NCBI RefSeq assembly: GCF_030499515.1
Contig: NZ_JASTWJ010000001.1
Location: 9,528,001 to 9,592,000, forward strand
Source of the DNA: Streptomyces sp. DT2A-34
GTDB lineage: Bacteria; Actinomycetota; Actinomycetes; Streptomycetales; Streptomycetaceae
Reading direction: 5' to 3'
DNA: 64,000 nucleotides
The notes under the pieces were generated by a model, which searched no databases, was not told where the DNA came from, and saw only the letters and a program-made list of their open reading frames with translations. This document shows positions 36,454 through 45,072 of the stretch, piece after piece; position 1 is the stretch's first letter, and each line of letters starts with the position of its first letter. The translations under genes were made by a program, and so were the position numbers.

Positions 36454-37932
36454 CTAGGTTCCGCTCTCTGCTGCCACGTACGTCGTCGTGGCCCTGCGCC
36501 CCACGGTCTCCCGTTCGCTCGCCGGCCCGAGTACGAGCACCAAGTGGTAGCGCCCGTTGACGAGGAGGACGAGGTTCCGCGCGAACACTTCCTGTCCCCG
36601 CTCGTCCCTCTGCCAGGTGAACTGCCCTTCCGCCAAGGTCCTGTCGCCGACCTCGACGAGGCGGATGCCCGAGGCCGTGCTCCACGTCGCGTCGCGGTAG
36701 GGCTGCAGCTCGGGTTCGTCGTTCTTTTGGTATTCGATCAGACCGCCCGGATACGCCTTCACGCTGTCCCGGCCGGGGACGACGACGAGCTCGTACGAGC
36801 CTTTCGTATAGCGGTACTGCCCGTCGGCGTTCTTGGCGTGCCGCTGCCATCCAGCCGGTACGTCGAGTCCGAACTCGTCTTCCCGGACGTGGATATAGCC
36901 TTTGGCGGCGGTGACCTTAGGCGTGGGGGTGCCTGTGTGAGACGGCGTGGGTGAGCGGTCGGCGCTCGGCTGCTTCTTGCCACCGCCCGGCCAGCTGTCC
37001 ATGGCCAGGAGTGCCAGCACGAGGGTTACGGCGATAGCGGCGGTCCCGAGCCACAGTCGTCGGCCGCTGCCGCCGCTCTTGGCCGGAACGTCGTGTCGGC
37101 TGGCACCCTCGCCCGCTACACCGCGCAGCGCACTCACGACCCGGTCCGCCTCAGGCCGCTCACCTGGCTCCTTGGACAACAGGTCGGCGATGACGGAGGC
37201 CAGCGCGTCCGCTTGCCGCGTCCCCGGCGTCTTTGCCGTGAGAACCGCACCGACCGTCCCCTCCACCGACACCCGCTGGAACGGTGACCACCCCTCCACC
37301 ATCTGGAAGAGCAGCACGCCCAGCGACCAAAGGTCGGAGGCGGGGCCCGGGCGGCTGCCGCCCATGCGCTCCGGCGCGGTGTAGGCGAGCGACCCCATGA
37401 ACTCGCCGGACCGGGTCAGGGACTCCTCGCCCGCGATGTACGCGATGCCGAAGTCCGAGAGGACCACGCGACCGTCGGCGCCGAGCAGCACGTTCCCCGG
37501 CTTCACATCGCGGTGCAGGACACCGCGGAGGTGGGCGGCGGAGAGGGCCTCCAACACGCATAGGGCGATCCGTGCCGCTTCGCGTTCGGGCAGGGACCGC
37601 TGCCGTTCTAGGAGGGCCGCGAGGGATTCGCCGTGCACGCGCTCCATGACGATCCAGGGGCGGCCGTCTTCCATCACCACGTCATGGACGGTCACCACCG
37701 AGGGGTGGTTCACCCGGGCCGCGGCGCGCGCCTCGCGCAGGATCCGTTCGACGCGTGACGGCCCTTGGGCGACGTACGCCTCCTTCACGGCGACTTCCCG
37801 CCCGACGAGCACGTCGAGTCCAGCCCATACTGCGCCCATGCCGCCCGCGCCGAGTTGCCCGCCTAGCCGGTACCGCCCGCCGATCAGCCGCCCCTCGGAC
37901 GTGGCGGTCTCTGCCTCTCCCCCCGACACCAT
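36454..37932 (-). CDS. Membrane Ser/Thr protein kinase (PknB type)
   Basis: 492 residues. The kinase domain covers residues 20-275: glycine loop LGAGGMGAVW, Lys50 in VAVKEAY, catalytic loop HRDVKPGN, DFGIA, and APERMGG. One membrane span lies at about 297-315 (LWLGTAAIAVTLVLALLAM), followed by a Ser/Thr/Pro linker and an extracytoplasmic domain of about 145 residues (YIHVREDEFGLDVPAGWQRH to the end) without PASTA repeats, resembling lipoprotein-like sensor domains of Streptomyces kinases. It signals across the membrane. It is divergent from a small peptide gene at 38019. Intact, unlike most of its surroundings. Confidence 0.92.
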   Translation of the reverse strand: MVSGGEAETATSEGRLIGGRYRLGGQLGAGGMGAVWAGLDVLVGREVAVKEAYVAQGPSRVERILREARAAARVNHPSVVTVHDVVMEDGRPWIVMERVHGESLAALLERQRSLPEREAARIALCVLEALSAAHLRGVLHRDVKPGNVLLGADGRVVLSDFGIAYIAGEESLTRSGEFMGSLAYTAPERMGGSRPGPASDLWSLGVLLFQMVEGWSPFQRVSVEGTVGAVLTAKTPGTRQADALASVIADLLSKEPGERPEADRVVSALRGVAGEGASRHDVPAKSGGSGRRLWLGTAAIAVTLVLALLAMDSWPGGGKKQPSADRSPTPSHTGTPTPKVTAAKGYIHVREDEFGLDVPAGWQRHAKNADGQYRYTKGSYELVVVPGRDSVKAYPGGLIEYQKNDEPELQPYRDATWSTASGIRLVEVGDRTLAEGQFTWQRDERGQEVFARNLVLLVNGRYHLVLVLGPASERETVGRRATTTYVAAESGT

Positions 37933-38018
37933 GCAGGCATCATGCCCGAGCGCGTGGCCGCCCGCCGTGGGATCAGCCGTCCGAGGGAAAAGCCATCACC
38001 TTCAACACGGAGTGGGGC

Positions 38019-38120
38019 ATGGAGAGCGAACTCACGGACGCGCCCGTGCTGGCCCCTCCAGAGGCAGAGCTTGTTGAGCCCGTCATCGCCCACATAGTCC
38101 ATGCAGGAGGGCCGGATTAG
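38019..38120 (+). CDS. Short acidic peptide ending in GG-type motif (leader-like)
   Basis: 33 codons: MESELTDAPVLAPPEAELVE, then PVIAHIVHAGGPD and a stop. GGAGTGGGG lies upstream of ATG 38019. The composition (acidic, Leu/Val/Pro-rich, ending HAGG) is like a leader of a ribosomally made, modified peptide. The stop is formed exactly where an IS-like inverted repeat begins (38121), so the original gene may have been longer. Family unknown; could also be noise. Confidence 0.4.
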   Translation: MESELTDAPVLAPPEAELVEPVIAHIVHAGGPD

Positions 38121-38146
38121 GGCGTGTCCGACGGGTCGGGAGAGCT

Positions 38147-38338
38147 GGCGGTGGATCGTTCGTCAGCACTGGCGGGGTCGGCGGTGCGGCGACCGGCAGC
38201 AACAACTACGGCGGGGTCGGCGGAACAGGCGGCAAGAGCGGCACCACTTGCACAAGTGAAGCGGGCGGCAACGGCGGGCTCGGCGGCGTCGGCAACGGCG
38301 CACATGGCACCCCCGGCACAGGGAGCGGCACCTGCTGA
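38147..38338 (+). other. Gly-rich open segment without a start codon
   Basis: This frame reads GGGSFVSTGGVGGAATGSNN, continues with blocks such as GGKSGTTC and GGNGGLGGVG, and ends TGSGTC before TGA. It is over 40% Gly with Ser, Thr, Asn and two Cys, and most codons end in G or C, as expected for a real coding frame here. No ATG, GTG or TTG precedes it in frame before a stop. It could be the core part of a peptide precursor cut from its leader, or a chance result of GC repeats. Confidence 0.3.
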
Positions 38339-38463
38339 AACAACCGACCCCAGCTCCACCGGGTACAGCAGCGCGTCCCTCGTACGGGTGAGCCCCCACC
38401 AGTACGGCTGCGGCCGCGAAGTCCCTTGGCGACTATGGGAGTTACCGAACTAAAGGAGCGTTC

Positions 38464-38583
38464 ATGGGTGTTCCCATTATTGGCGGGTTGGTCGATAGCG
38501 TGATCGGCATCGCAAGTGGCGCAGTAGCCGGCATCGCGCCTCAGGTTCTGGCCCTCGTGGGTGGTCTGGGTGTGCCGGTGTGA
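38464..38583 (+). CDS. 39-residue hydrophobic peptide (bacteriocin-like?)
   Basis: MGVPIIGGLVDSVIGIASGA, then VAGIAPQVLALVGGLGVPV. AAGGAG lies 8 nt upstream of the ATG, one of the best ribosome sites in the region. The peptide is hydrophobic with regular Gly, a single charged residue (Asp) and no signal peptide or Cys. It could be a leaderless bacteriocin, a small membrane or toxin peptide, or a surface-active peptide. It lies between IS-like inverted repeats. Function unknown. Confidence 0.5.
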   Translation: MGVPIIGGLVDSVIGIASGAVAGIAPQVLALVGGLGVPV

Positions 38584-38860
38584 GTGACTTGGGCATGCGT
38601 GACGGTTCGACGTCATTGAGCGGGCATGAGGGCTGGCCCGCCTCCGGGCACCTTGCCCCGGCGGTGACGCAACGCAGAGCATTGTGGAAAAGGTGTGGCT
38701 CCAGCCGAGCCCACTCCGCGACCGCAAAATCAACCCGCCCCACAGGGGACGGAACAATCCGCTACCGGACCGTCACCCGATCCGTCGGACAGGCCCTAGC
38801 AGCGGAACTGGAGGACTGCGTCGTCTCAGGAACCTGACGAGCGCACGCGCCAGCCTCCAT

Positions 38861-38892
38861 CAGGCCCCGCCACTACCCCCGTGCGCGGGGCC
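38861..38892. terminator. Hairpin terminator downstream of gene at 38972
   Basis: AGGCCCCGC (38861-38869) pairs with GCGGGGCCT (38884-38892) across a 14-nt loop. It lies about 80 bp beyond the stop of the leftward membrane protein gene. Confidence 0.55.
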
Positions 38893-38971
38893 TGCCCAAA
38901 TCGTTCTGCAGCTTGGCTCGAGGGCCAGCCGATCGGCCTCCCAAGGGAAGTGCCGCTGCCAAACCAGTGGC

Positions 38972-39745
38972 TCAGCCCGCGTCCCATATGACCGCGTCGA
39001 ACTTGTTTCGGTGGTCGCTGCCAATGCCGTCGGAGCCGAGCTCAGTGAGCTTGAGCCGGGCGAGATTCCCGGCGCTGGTTCGTATGCAGAGCACCGTGTT
39101 CTTGGTGAGTTGTTGCTTGTCGGTTCCTTCCGCGTCGACCGTGTTCGAGCACTCCTCGTAGCCCGGCAGACTGGTCGTGCCGCCTGACCAGACAGAGACC
39201 ACGGTGCCGTGCCAGCCCTCGATCTCATTCCCGGGCAATATGTACACATCGCCTTCCTTGGCGTAGCCGACAGCGACGGGCTGTCCCGCGTCCAGGTCCA
39301 TGGGCTCGGTGTCGAGCAGCAGTGGGCCCCGCCAGAGTTCGCTTCCCGCAGGCGAAGAGCTGTGATCCGGCCCGGGCGTCTCGGTCTGCTTTGACGGCGA
39401 GGCGGAGGCGGGTACGGATTCGGGTGCCACGGTGGAAGCAGATGACGTTGGCACGGGCTTGGGGGCACTGTCGGTCTTGTCCCCACCGGAGGAGCCCAGT
39501 AATTGCGCCATCGCCGCGATCAGGGCGGCGAGGACTGTCGCGCCGCCAGTGATCCAGGATGCCTGCTGATGCCTGCTGAACCAGCCTCCGCCCGTGTCGC
39601 CGCCCTGCCCACCGTCCGGCGTTGGCGGGTCCGTCGGCGGTGGGGGTGGGGATAAAGGCGGCTGTGTACCGTCTTCATCGTTGCCGCTCTGGCCGGGTGT
39701 GTTTGTATCGGGTCGATCGTCGGCCATCACGCTCAGCGCCCCCAC
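38972..39745 (-). CDS. Membrane-anchored extracytoplasmic protein, unknown
   Basis: 257 residues from ATG 39745, or 251 from ATG 39727 (MADDRPDTN). A disordered Pro/Gly/Asp-rich cytoplasmic start precedes one membrane span (about residues 65-85, SWITGGATVLAALIAAMAQLLG), a Ser/Thr/Pro linker, and an extracytoplasmic domain with paired cysteines (GYEECSNTVDAEG, NTVLCIRTSAG). Two leucine codons are TTA (complements at 39500-39502 and 39653-39655), so expression may need bldA. Layout resembles small sensor or anchor proteins found near Streptomyces kinases. No named family. Confidence 0.65.
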   Translation of the reverse strand: MGALSVMADDRPDTNTPGQSGNDEDGTQPPLSPPPPPTDPPTPDGGQGGDTGGGWFSRHQQASWITGGATVLAALIAAMAQLLGSSGGDKTDSAPKPVPTSSASTVAPESVPASASPSKQTETPGPDHSSSPAGSELWRGPLLLDTEPMDLDAGQPVAVGYAKEGDVYILPGNEIEGWHGTVVSVWSGGTTSLPGYEECSNTVDAEGTDKQQLTKNTVLCIRTSAGNLARLKLTELGSDGIGSDHRNKFDAVIWDAG

Positions 39746-39914
39746 TGCTGCTGCCGGTCCATATGCGTTGCGCAGAGGCTAACTTCCCGTGGGGGCCTCG
39801 CCGGTAACGCTCCGCATTAGCGGCCTTGCCGAAGTGTTCATGCCGTCGGTGCTGCGTTCCGCGCAGGACACGACTGACGGCACCTGGTGGACGTCGCCGG
39901 CTGACGGGCAGGCG

Positions 39915-40307
39915 TCAGCCGGCCCGTGTCACGGCGAGGTGTAGCTCGCGTACGCCGCTTGTGCGTGGGCGCCGGTGGGCGAGTTCGTTGACGATGGTGC
40001 GGATCGCGGGCCGGCCGCGGACCTCGCCGGGGCTGGCCCTGTAGGCGTCGAGCAGGGCGCGGGCGGTCTGCTCGGGCCGCTGCCATGCCCACCAGGCCCG
40101 CGCCATGTCGGTGCCCAGGCGGGCCTTCCGTTCGGCTGTAGAGAACAGCTCGGGTCGGAGGTTCTTCCCGGCGTCGAGGGCGGCGCCGGCGTCGCCGAGT
40201 GCCCAGTGCACGCCGACCGCGTACAGGTCGACGGCGGCCGGGCTGATGGTGAACAGACGGCCGGGTGGAACAGCCTGGGGCAGGCGGCGTGCGGCGCGGC
40301 GGGCCTC
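39915..40307 (-). pseudogene. C-terminal fragment of XRE-type regulator
   Basis: Encodes about 130 residues (FTISPAAVDLYAVGVHWALG, LRPELFSTAERKARLGTDMA, RTSGVRELHLAV) typical of the C-terminal end of Streptomyces XRE-family regulators with TPR-like repeats. A TAA stop lies directly upstream, and the HTH-bearing N-terminal part is absent. Translation from GTG 40211 would give 98 residues, probably without function. Confidence 0.7.
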
Positions 40308-40367
40308 TTAGGTCATGGCCAGGCCGCCGAGGCCGAGAAGACCACCGCGGAGGAGCGCCGCGGCACC

Positions 40368-40904
40368 GTGAACCGCATGGCCGAGAGCGTCGCTCAGGCC
40401 AGCTACACCCTGAGCCACATCGTGAACATGCTGGCCACCGCCCACGGGCTGAAGGTCCTGGGGATCGACAGGCAGTTCTCCAAGGACGCCGACGGCCGCG
40501 ACTACAGCCCGCTGAACAGACTGGGGTACTCCGGCGAGACGCTCTACGAGGCTGCGGGCCACATCCAGGCAGTCGCCCATACCTTGGGCAAGGCGTACAC
40601 GCCGACCCGGAAGCACCCTGGCCTGGCCAGGGCCCGATGCCCTCAGCAGATGAGGACAGCACTGACCAGCCTGCGGGCGGCCCTGGAGTCGGTGTGCGCC
40701 GACCTCGCCGCCGACCAGGACGTGGAGGCGGTCACCGAGTACGCCCCCACTCTGACGTTCCTGAGCGAACTGGAAGACCGTGTGTGCCGCAATGCGCCCG
40801 CCCAAGGCGGCGGTCCGACCGCCGACGAGGTAACCGCGGCGATCCGGGCCAACCCCGATATCGCCCGTGCGGCCGCCGCCGCTCTGGCGACAACGACTGC
40901 CTGA
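40368..40904 (+). CDS. Hypothetical helical protein
   Basis: About 178 residues from GTG 40368 (VNRMAESVAQASYTLSHIVN); ATG 40377 is an alternative. Predicted mostly helical, without membrane spans or signal. The C-terminus has PTADEVTAAIRANPDIARAA, which looks like a short helical tail motif. GGAGGAG lies upstream. I do not recognise a family. It lies head-to-head with the XRE fragment. Confidence 0.5.
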   Translation: MNRMAESVAQASYTLSHIVNMLATAHGLKVLGIDRQFSKDADGRDYSPLNRLGYSGETLYEAAGHIQAVAHTLGKAYTPTRKHPGLARARCPQQMRTALTSLRAALESVCADLAADQDVEAVTEYAPTLTFLSELEDRVCRNAPAQGGGPTADEVTAAIRANPDIARAAAAALATTTA

Positions 40905-41028
40905 ACGGAAGCCGTCCCAAAGGCAGCTTCCTCGGCGTACAGGGGGCCAGCGTCGGGCGGGCCCCACCTTTCGGTCAGGTGCTCGGGTGTGCGGCACCAA
41001 CCTCGTGAGACACCACAGCTGTGCCGTC

Positions 41029-42081
41029 TCATGTGATTGGTGCCCGGGAACCGTGCTCGGCGAAGTTGTGGCCCTCATCAGGAAGGACGATGAAGACCCC
41101 GGATCCGGGAGGGTCCTCCACGGATGCTCGGCGGACGCGGGCTGCCCACGCAGGGGTGGGCCACTGTGTGTCGCCATCCCCACGCATCCCTGCGCGGTTG
41201 ACCGCAGCAGGGTCCACGGTGGTGAGGTCGGCGCCAACGAAGTTATTTGCCGCGTCGGTCAGGTTGCCATGAGCTTCGATGAGGTCACGGCCGAGGGCGA
41301 GCGCGATGTCAGGGGTTAGGACGCGAGCGCGGGCGAGGGCAAGGTCGAGAGCGCGGACGAGAGTGCGGGGGCGGTCGAGGGCGCGGCTGCGGGCGAGGGC
41401 ATGGTCAAGAGTGCGGACAAGGTCGCGGTCGAGATCGCGGACGAGGTCGACAGCGCGAAAGCGAACGCGGGCGAGGTCGCCGTCAAGGGCGCGGGCGAGG
41501 GCGCGGTCGAGATCGCGGACACGAGCGTGAATGTCATCGAGGTCGATGAGGAGGTCGCCCGCGCGGGCGGGAACGTCATCGAGGTCGAAGTCAAGGTCGC
41601 CGTCGACGGCGAGGACGAGGGTACGGCAGCGGGCGAGGGCGCGGCTGCGGGCGAGGTCGCGGACGAAGTCGAGAGCGCGGTCGAGGTCGAGGGCGCGGAC
41701 GCGGGCGAGAACGTCATCGAGGTCGAGGACGAGGCCGCGAACGAGGTCGAGGTCGTGGACAAGGGATGCGGCGGCGGTCTTCAGGAAATTTGAGACTGTC
41801 AGAAGGTCGCCGCGATGCCGGAGTCGCTCTTGCGGAGACATGGACTTCCAGCGAGCTGTCACGTCAGCCAGACCCGGTTCCGTGACGCCGTCCTGGGCTG
41901 GATGAGACTGGGCAGTCTCAAGGGGTCGAGGGAGATCCGCAACCGGAGGGGGAGGAGAGGTAACAGGAGTAACCGGCGTGGCCGGGAGGCCGGAAGTCTT
42001 CAGGGGAGGCCGGAAGCCGGGAGAACGACGAGAAAGGACAGCCAGGACGCGGCCTGCGAAGGACTCTGCAGCAATCGTCAC
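41029..42081 (-). CDS. Leu/Asp/Arg/Ala-repeat protein, Streptomyces-specific
   Basis: 350 residues. The N-terminal 110 residues (VTIAAESFAGRVLAVLSRRS, WKSMSPQERLRHRGDLLTVS) lead to about 150 residues of short repeats of the type DLDRALD / ARSRALD / DLVRDLD, and then a distinct C-terminal block (NNFVGADLTTVDPAAVNRAG, DTQWPTPAWAARVRRASVED). The repeats probably form a long charged helical stack or coil. I recall similar C-terminal blocks in large Streptomyces proteins, some with NACHT-type NTPases; this copy has no NTPase. GTG 42081 is chosen because GGAGGAGG lies 6 nt upstream; the open frame runs further but without a ribosome site. Confidence 0.65.
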   Translation of the reverse strand: MTIAAESFAGRVLAVLSRRSPGFRPPLKTSGLPATPVTPVTSPPPPVADLPRPLETAQSHPAQDGVTEPGLADVTARWKSMSPQERLRHRGDLLTVSNFLKTAAASLVHDLDLVRGLVLDLDDVLARVRALDLDRALDFVRDLARSRALARCRTLVLAVDGDLDFDLDDVPARAGDLLIDLDDIHARVRDLDRALARALDGDLARVRFRAVDLVRDLDRDLVRTLDHALARSRALDRPRTLVRALDLALARARVLTPDIALALGRDLIEAHGNLTDAANNFVGADLTTVDPAAVNRAGMRGDGDTQWPTPAWAARVRRASVEDPPGSGVFIVLPDEGHNFAEHGSRAPIT

Positions 42082-42120
42082 TCTGCACCTCCTCCGCCCG
42101 TCGGATCCTGCTGTGCTGCA

Positions 42121-42419
42121 ATGCCCGTGCCCTGCTGGGGATTCCCTGGCAGCCGGGGCCCGAAGGACCTGCCCTTCACCACCCACCTGATCAACCCGCA
42201 TGGCGACCGACACCTCGGCTTCAACGATGACGACGGCCGCTTCTACCCGACGCGATCCTGCTGCGGCCGAGCGACATCGACCAGATCATTCAGTTCTCCA
42301 TGCTCTGGGTGATGAACCACCCGACTCACCCGCGCAGCAACGCCCTGGCCGATGAGGTCGCCGCCGGAGCCAAGGCTGTCGTCCTGCACTACGCCCAGGC
42401 CCCAGGGCAGCACTAGGGA
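42121..42419 (+). pseudogene. Hypothetical protein gene with frameshift
   Basis: The first frame reads LPFTTHLINPHGDRHLGFND then DDGRFYP; the protein continues in another frame as AILLRPSDIDQIIQFSMLWV up to the stop at 42419. A single missing C in the CCC run near 42249 explains the shift. No function known. The 5' end is uncertain, since no family start was recognised before ATG 42121. Confidence 0.55.
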
Positions 42420-42474
42420 GTCACCCTGCTGCCAGCACGCGGCCGGGGCGCGGCGGTGCTCGGCGCCGCCCTAC

Positions 42475-42575
42475 CGCAGGCCACCGCAGGGCTTCGTCGT
42501 CCTGCCCCGCCGCTGGAAAGTCGAGCGCACGATCGGCTGGTGCATGAACGCCCGCCGCAACGCACGCGACTACGA
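42475..42575 (+). pseudogene. IS5-type transposase fragment, 5' exon of the group II intron
   Basis: Encodes GFVVLPRRWKVERTIGWCMN then ARRNARDYE, the C-terminal DDE-region block (VVLPRRW.VERT) of an IS5-type transposase. Upstream parts are lost. The intron cuts within the Glu codon; the 3' exon is at 44938-45072. Confidence 0.8.
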
Positions 42576-44937
42576 GTGCGACATGAAAGCCACTTCTATC
42601 AAGTGGCGGGAGGAAAGGAGAGAAGGAACCCGCCCCGATAGTGACCACAGTCGGTTCCCGACTCCGGGTGCGATGGCGGTAACGCCGTGGTGCTGAGCCG
42701 GAGGAGAAGGTCCAAGGAAACTGCGGGCCACCGCAGTACACAGACCAGGGAAGGTTCAGAAGGGTGAGAGACCGCGAGCCCTCGTTTGCGCGGCCCGTAA
42801 CGCGTACGTCGCAGTGGCAAGAAGTCGGCGATGACAAGGCCGGACGCTGAGAGGCGTCACGTGCTCCGGATATTCGTAAGTCCGGAGGTGGTCACCACGG
42901 TCTCGGGCTATAGAGGGCACCCTACCTGGATGGCACTTGAGGAAGTGGAACATGGAAACCCCGTAGCGGTCCGGAAACGGTAAGCCGACGGTAACGAAGG
43001 CCCAACTCCGCTGCGGGAACAGGATGACCCGAGAAGCGAATGCCGCTGGAGCGAAAGCTCATGGGAAACGCCAGAGACCGGCACTCTCCGCCGCTGGCCA
43101 TAACCAAGCGAATACCAGGCTGATGCCCGGACCCGAAAGGGAGCCCACGCGGGTCAGGTGGGCCTTTGAAGAGAGAGCGAGCACAACCCGAACCACGGTG
43201 CAAGTTAGACAAGGAGGGGAAGGACGTGGGCTCGAATCCCAGAGACAACCTTGCCCGGAACGGAGCCGTGGACGATGCTGCCGCCTGGCATGAAATTGAG
43301 TGGGCCAAGGTGGATGGCGAAGTAAGGCGACAGGAGAACCGCCGGCGTGGACCGAGAGAGGGCTCTCACTCCGTTGGAAAGGGGGCGCCTGGCTCGGCAT
43401 ATTGATACCGAATCAGGACTCAAGGCCAAACCGGTGAAACGTGTGTACCTCCCCAAGGCGAACGGGAAGAAGCGACCGCTCGGCATCCCCGCGATCAGGG
43501 ACCGCGTCCACCAGGCGCGCGTCAAGAACGCACTGGAGCCCGAGTGGGAAGCCCGGTTCGGCGGCAGGAGCTACGGCTTTCGCCCCGGACGCGGGTGCCA
43601 GGACGCGATGGAGACGATCCACAGTGTCACCGCGAAGCGAACTGCGCGGCGGCTGTGGGTTCTCGACGCTGACCTTGCGTCCGCCTTCAATCGCATCGAG
43701 CACGATCACCTGATGGCCGCCATTGGGCAATTCCCCGCCAGGAAACTTGTCCATGGCTGGCTTAAAGCGGGAGTGATGGAAGACGGGCGCTTTTCTCCGA
43801 CCGAGGAAGGAACCCCGCAGGGCGGAGTGGTTAGCCCCTTGCTGTTGAACATCGCTCTCCACGGGATGGAGACGGCCGTCGGAGTACGGACGGAAACCTT
43901 CAGGAATGGAGTGCAAAGGTCCGTCATGGGAACTCCGGTACTGGTCAGGTACGCCGATGACTTCGTCGTGCTCTGTCACACGAAGGAAGAGGCAGTGAGG
44001 ATCCAAGACGAGCTGGCGAAGTGGATGCGTCCCAGAGGACTCGCCTTCAACGAGGAAAAGACGCGCGTGGTCCATCTCGATGAAGGGTTCGACTTCCTGG
44101 GGTTCAACTTCCGCCGGTATCGCGACGGGAAAGTCCTCGCTCGTCCGAGCCGGGAAGCCGTGCGAAGGGTCCGAGGGAAGATCAGGGAGACTGTTCGGTC
44201 CAAGAGGGGTGCACCAGCCAAGGCGCTTATTGCCGAGCTGAGCCCTCTCGTCAAGGGATGGTCCACCTACTACCGCGGGTCCTGCGCATCCGACATCTTC
44301 AGCGATCTGGACCGGTACATGTTCATCACCCTATGGCGGTGGGCAGTTCGGGAGCACCAGAACCAAGGCCGTGTGTGGATCCGCAGGCACTATTGGGGTC
44401 AACACCGGCCTAGGAGCAGGGACATGTGGGTATTTGGCTCCGGCCAGTACTGTCTCCACAAGTTCAAATGGACACGCATCATCCGGCACGTAGCGGTTCG
44501 CTCCAGTGCCTCAAAGGACGACCCTGCGATGCCGGAATACTGGCAACAGAGAATCAGCAAAAGAAAGTTGCCGTCGGCCGAGCGCAGGCTTGTCCTGACG
44601 CTGGCCGCATAGCAACGGGGACTCTGTGCCGGATGCGGTCTCGACCTGATCGAAGGAGCCGAGTATCAACCAGATGACGTTCACGATTGGGCGAACTGGT
44701 TCTCGGCGGCTTCGCGTGCGCTCAACGTGCACCACGTCGTCTACCGGCGTGCAGGTGGCTCCGACGAGTTGAAGAACCTGGAACTCCGACGCACCGCCTG
44801 TCACCAGCAGCACCACGCTGGTGCTCACCGGAGAGAGCAGTGTCAGCCCTCGCGGCCTGCTTGAGCCGTGTGCGTCGAGAGACGCACGCACGGTTCTGAG
44901 GGGGCGGGGACGCAACAATGCGTCCCCGCTACCCGAC
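42576..44937 (+). ncRNA. Group II intron, 2362 bp
   Basis: Begins with the 5' consensus GTGCGAC and ends ...CTACCCGAC. Removing exactly these bases restores an IS5 transposase reading frame (NARDYE joined to RLPQHSEAH), which fixes both ends. Domain V is the 34-nt hairpin 44863-44896 (GAGCCGTG ... CGCACGGTTC with a GAGA loop). Domain VI follows (GCGGGGACGC / GCGTCCCCGC) with a bulged A candidate at 44931, 7 nt from the end. Domains I-III occupy about 42576-43200, and the intron protein gene lies in domain IV. Confidence 0.92.
43226..44864 (+). pseudogene. Group II intron reverse transcriptase/maturase, damaged
   Basis: Intron-encoded protein. The N-terminus starts at GTG 43226 after AAGGAGGGG (AVDDAAAWHEIEWAKVDGEV). 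Near 43340 the frame changes and about 40 expected residues are missing; the reading then continues GVDRERALTPLERGRLARHI. The reverse transcriptase domain is otherwise well kept: RVYLPKANGKKRPLGIP, YGFRPGRGCQDAM, TPQGGVVSPLLLNI, and the catalytic YADDFVVL. The X/maturase region follows. An in-frame TAG at 44610 separates the C-terminal HNH endonuclease (LCAGCGLDLIEGA, NVHHVVYRRAGGSDELKNLE). The intron probably cannot move or splice without help. Confidence 0.85.
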
Positions 44938-45072
44938 ACGTCTCCCGCAGCACTCCGAAGCCCATCTGAACTGGGCACTCATCACCATGATGACCAGGCG
45001 TCTCACCCGCAAAAGTCCCCGCACCAGCAGTTGGACGAAGAGGGCATCACAGCCGGGAACAATGGCTACATG
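44938..45072 (+). pseudogene. IS5-type transposase fragment, 3' exon of the group II intron
   Basis: Continues the transposase after the intron: RLPQHSEAHLNWALITMMTR then RLTRKSPRTSSW, the usual C-terminal end of this transposase group, and a stop at 45072. Together with 42475-42575 it is only the last fifth of the gene, so the host transposase was already dead or has since decayed. Confidence 0.8.

Larger units (their letters stand above)
38121..38795. mobile_element. IS5-like degenerate element (about 675 bp)
   Basis: Left end GGCGTGTCCGACGGGTCGGG (38121) and right end read inward GGCCTGTCCGACGGATCGGG (from 38795) are imperfect inverted repeats. Flanks are TTAG and CTAG, as for IS5-type targets. 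The minus strand starts MGRVDFAVAEWARLEPHL at 38743, 52 bp from the right end, like an IS5 transposase N-terminus, but the rest of the transposase is absent. The interior holds a Gly-rich frame and a 39-residue gene instead. It may be one decayed IS with foreign content, or two partial ones. Confidence 0.55.

Noticed and set aside
38124..38453. An Ala-rich 109-codon frame overlapping the Gly-rich segment
   Set aside because: Many of its codons end in A and it has no family features; the Gly-rich frame has better codon bias, though it lacks a start.
41279..41793. Arg/Ser- or Glu/Val-rich frames on the plus strand
   Set aside because: They are antisense images of the Leu/Asp/Arg repeats in the minus-strand gene.
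44821..45069. N-terminal extension of the NIPSNAP gene
   Set aside because: It runs through intron domains V and VI and the transposase exon; the family start is ATG 45070.
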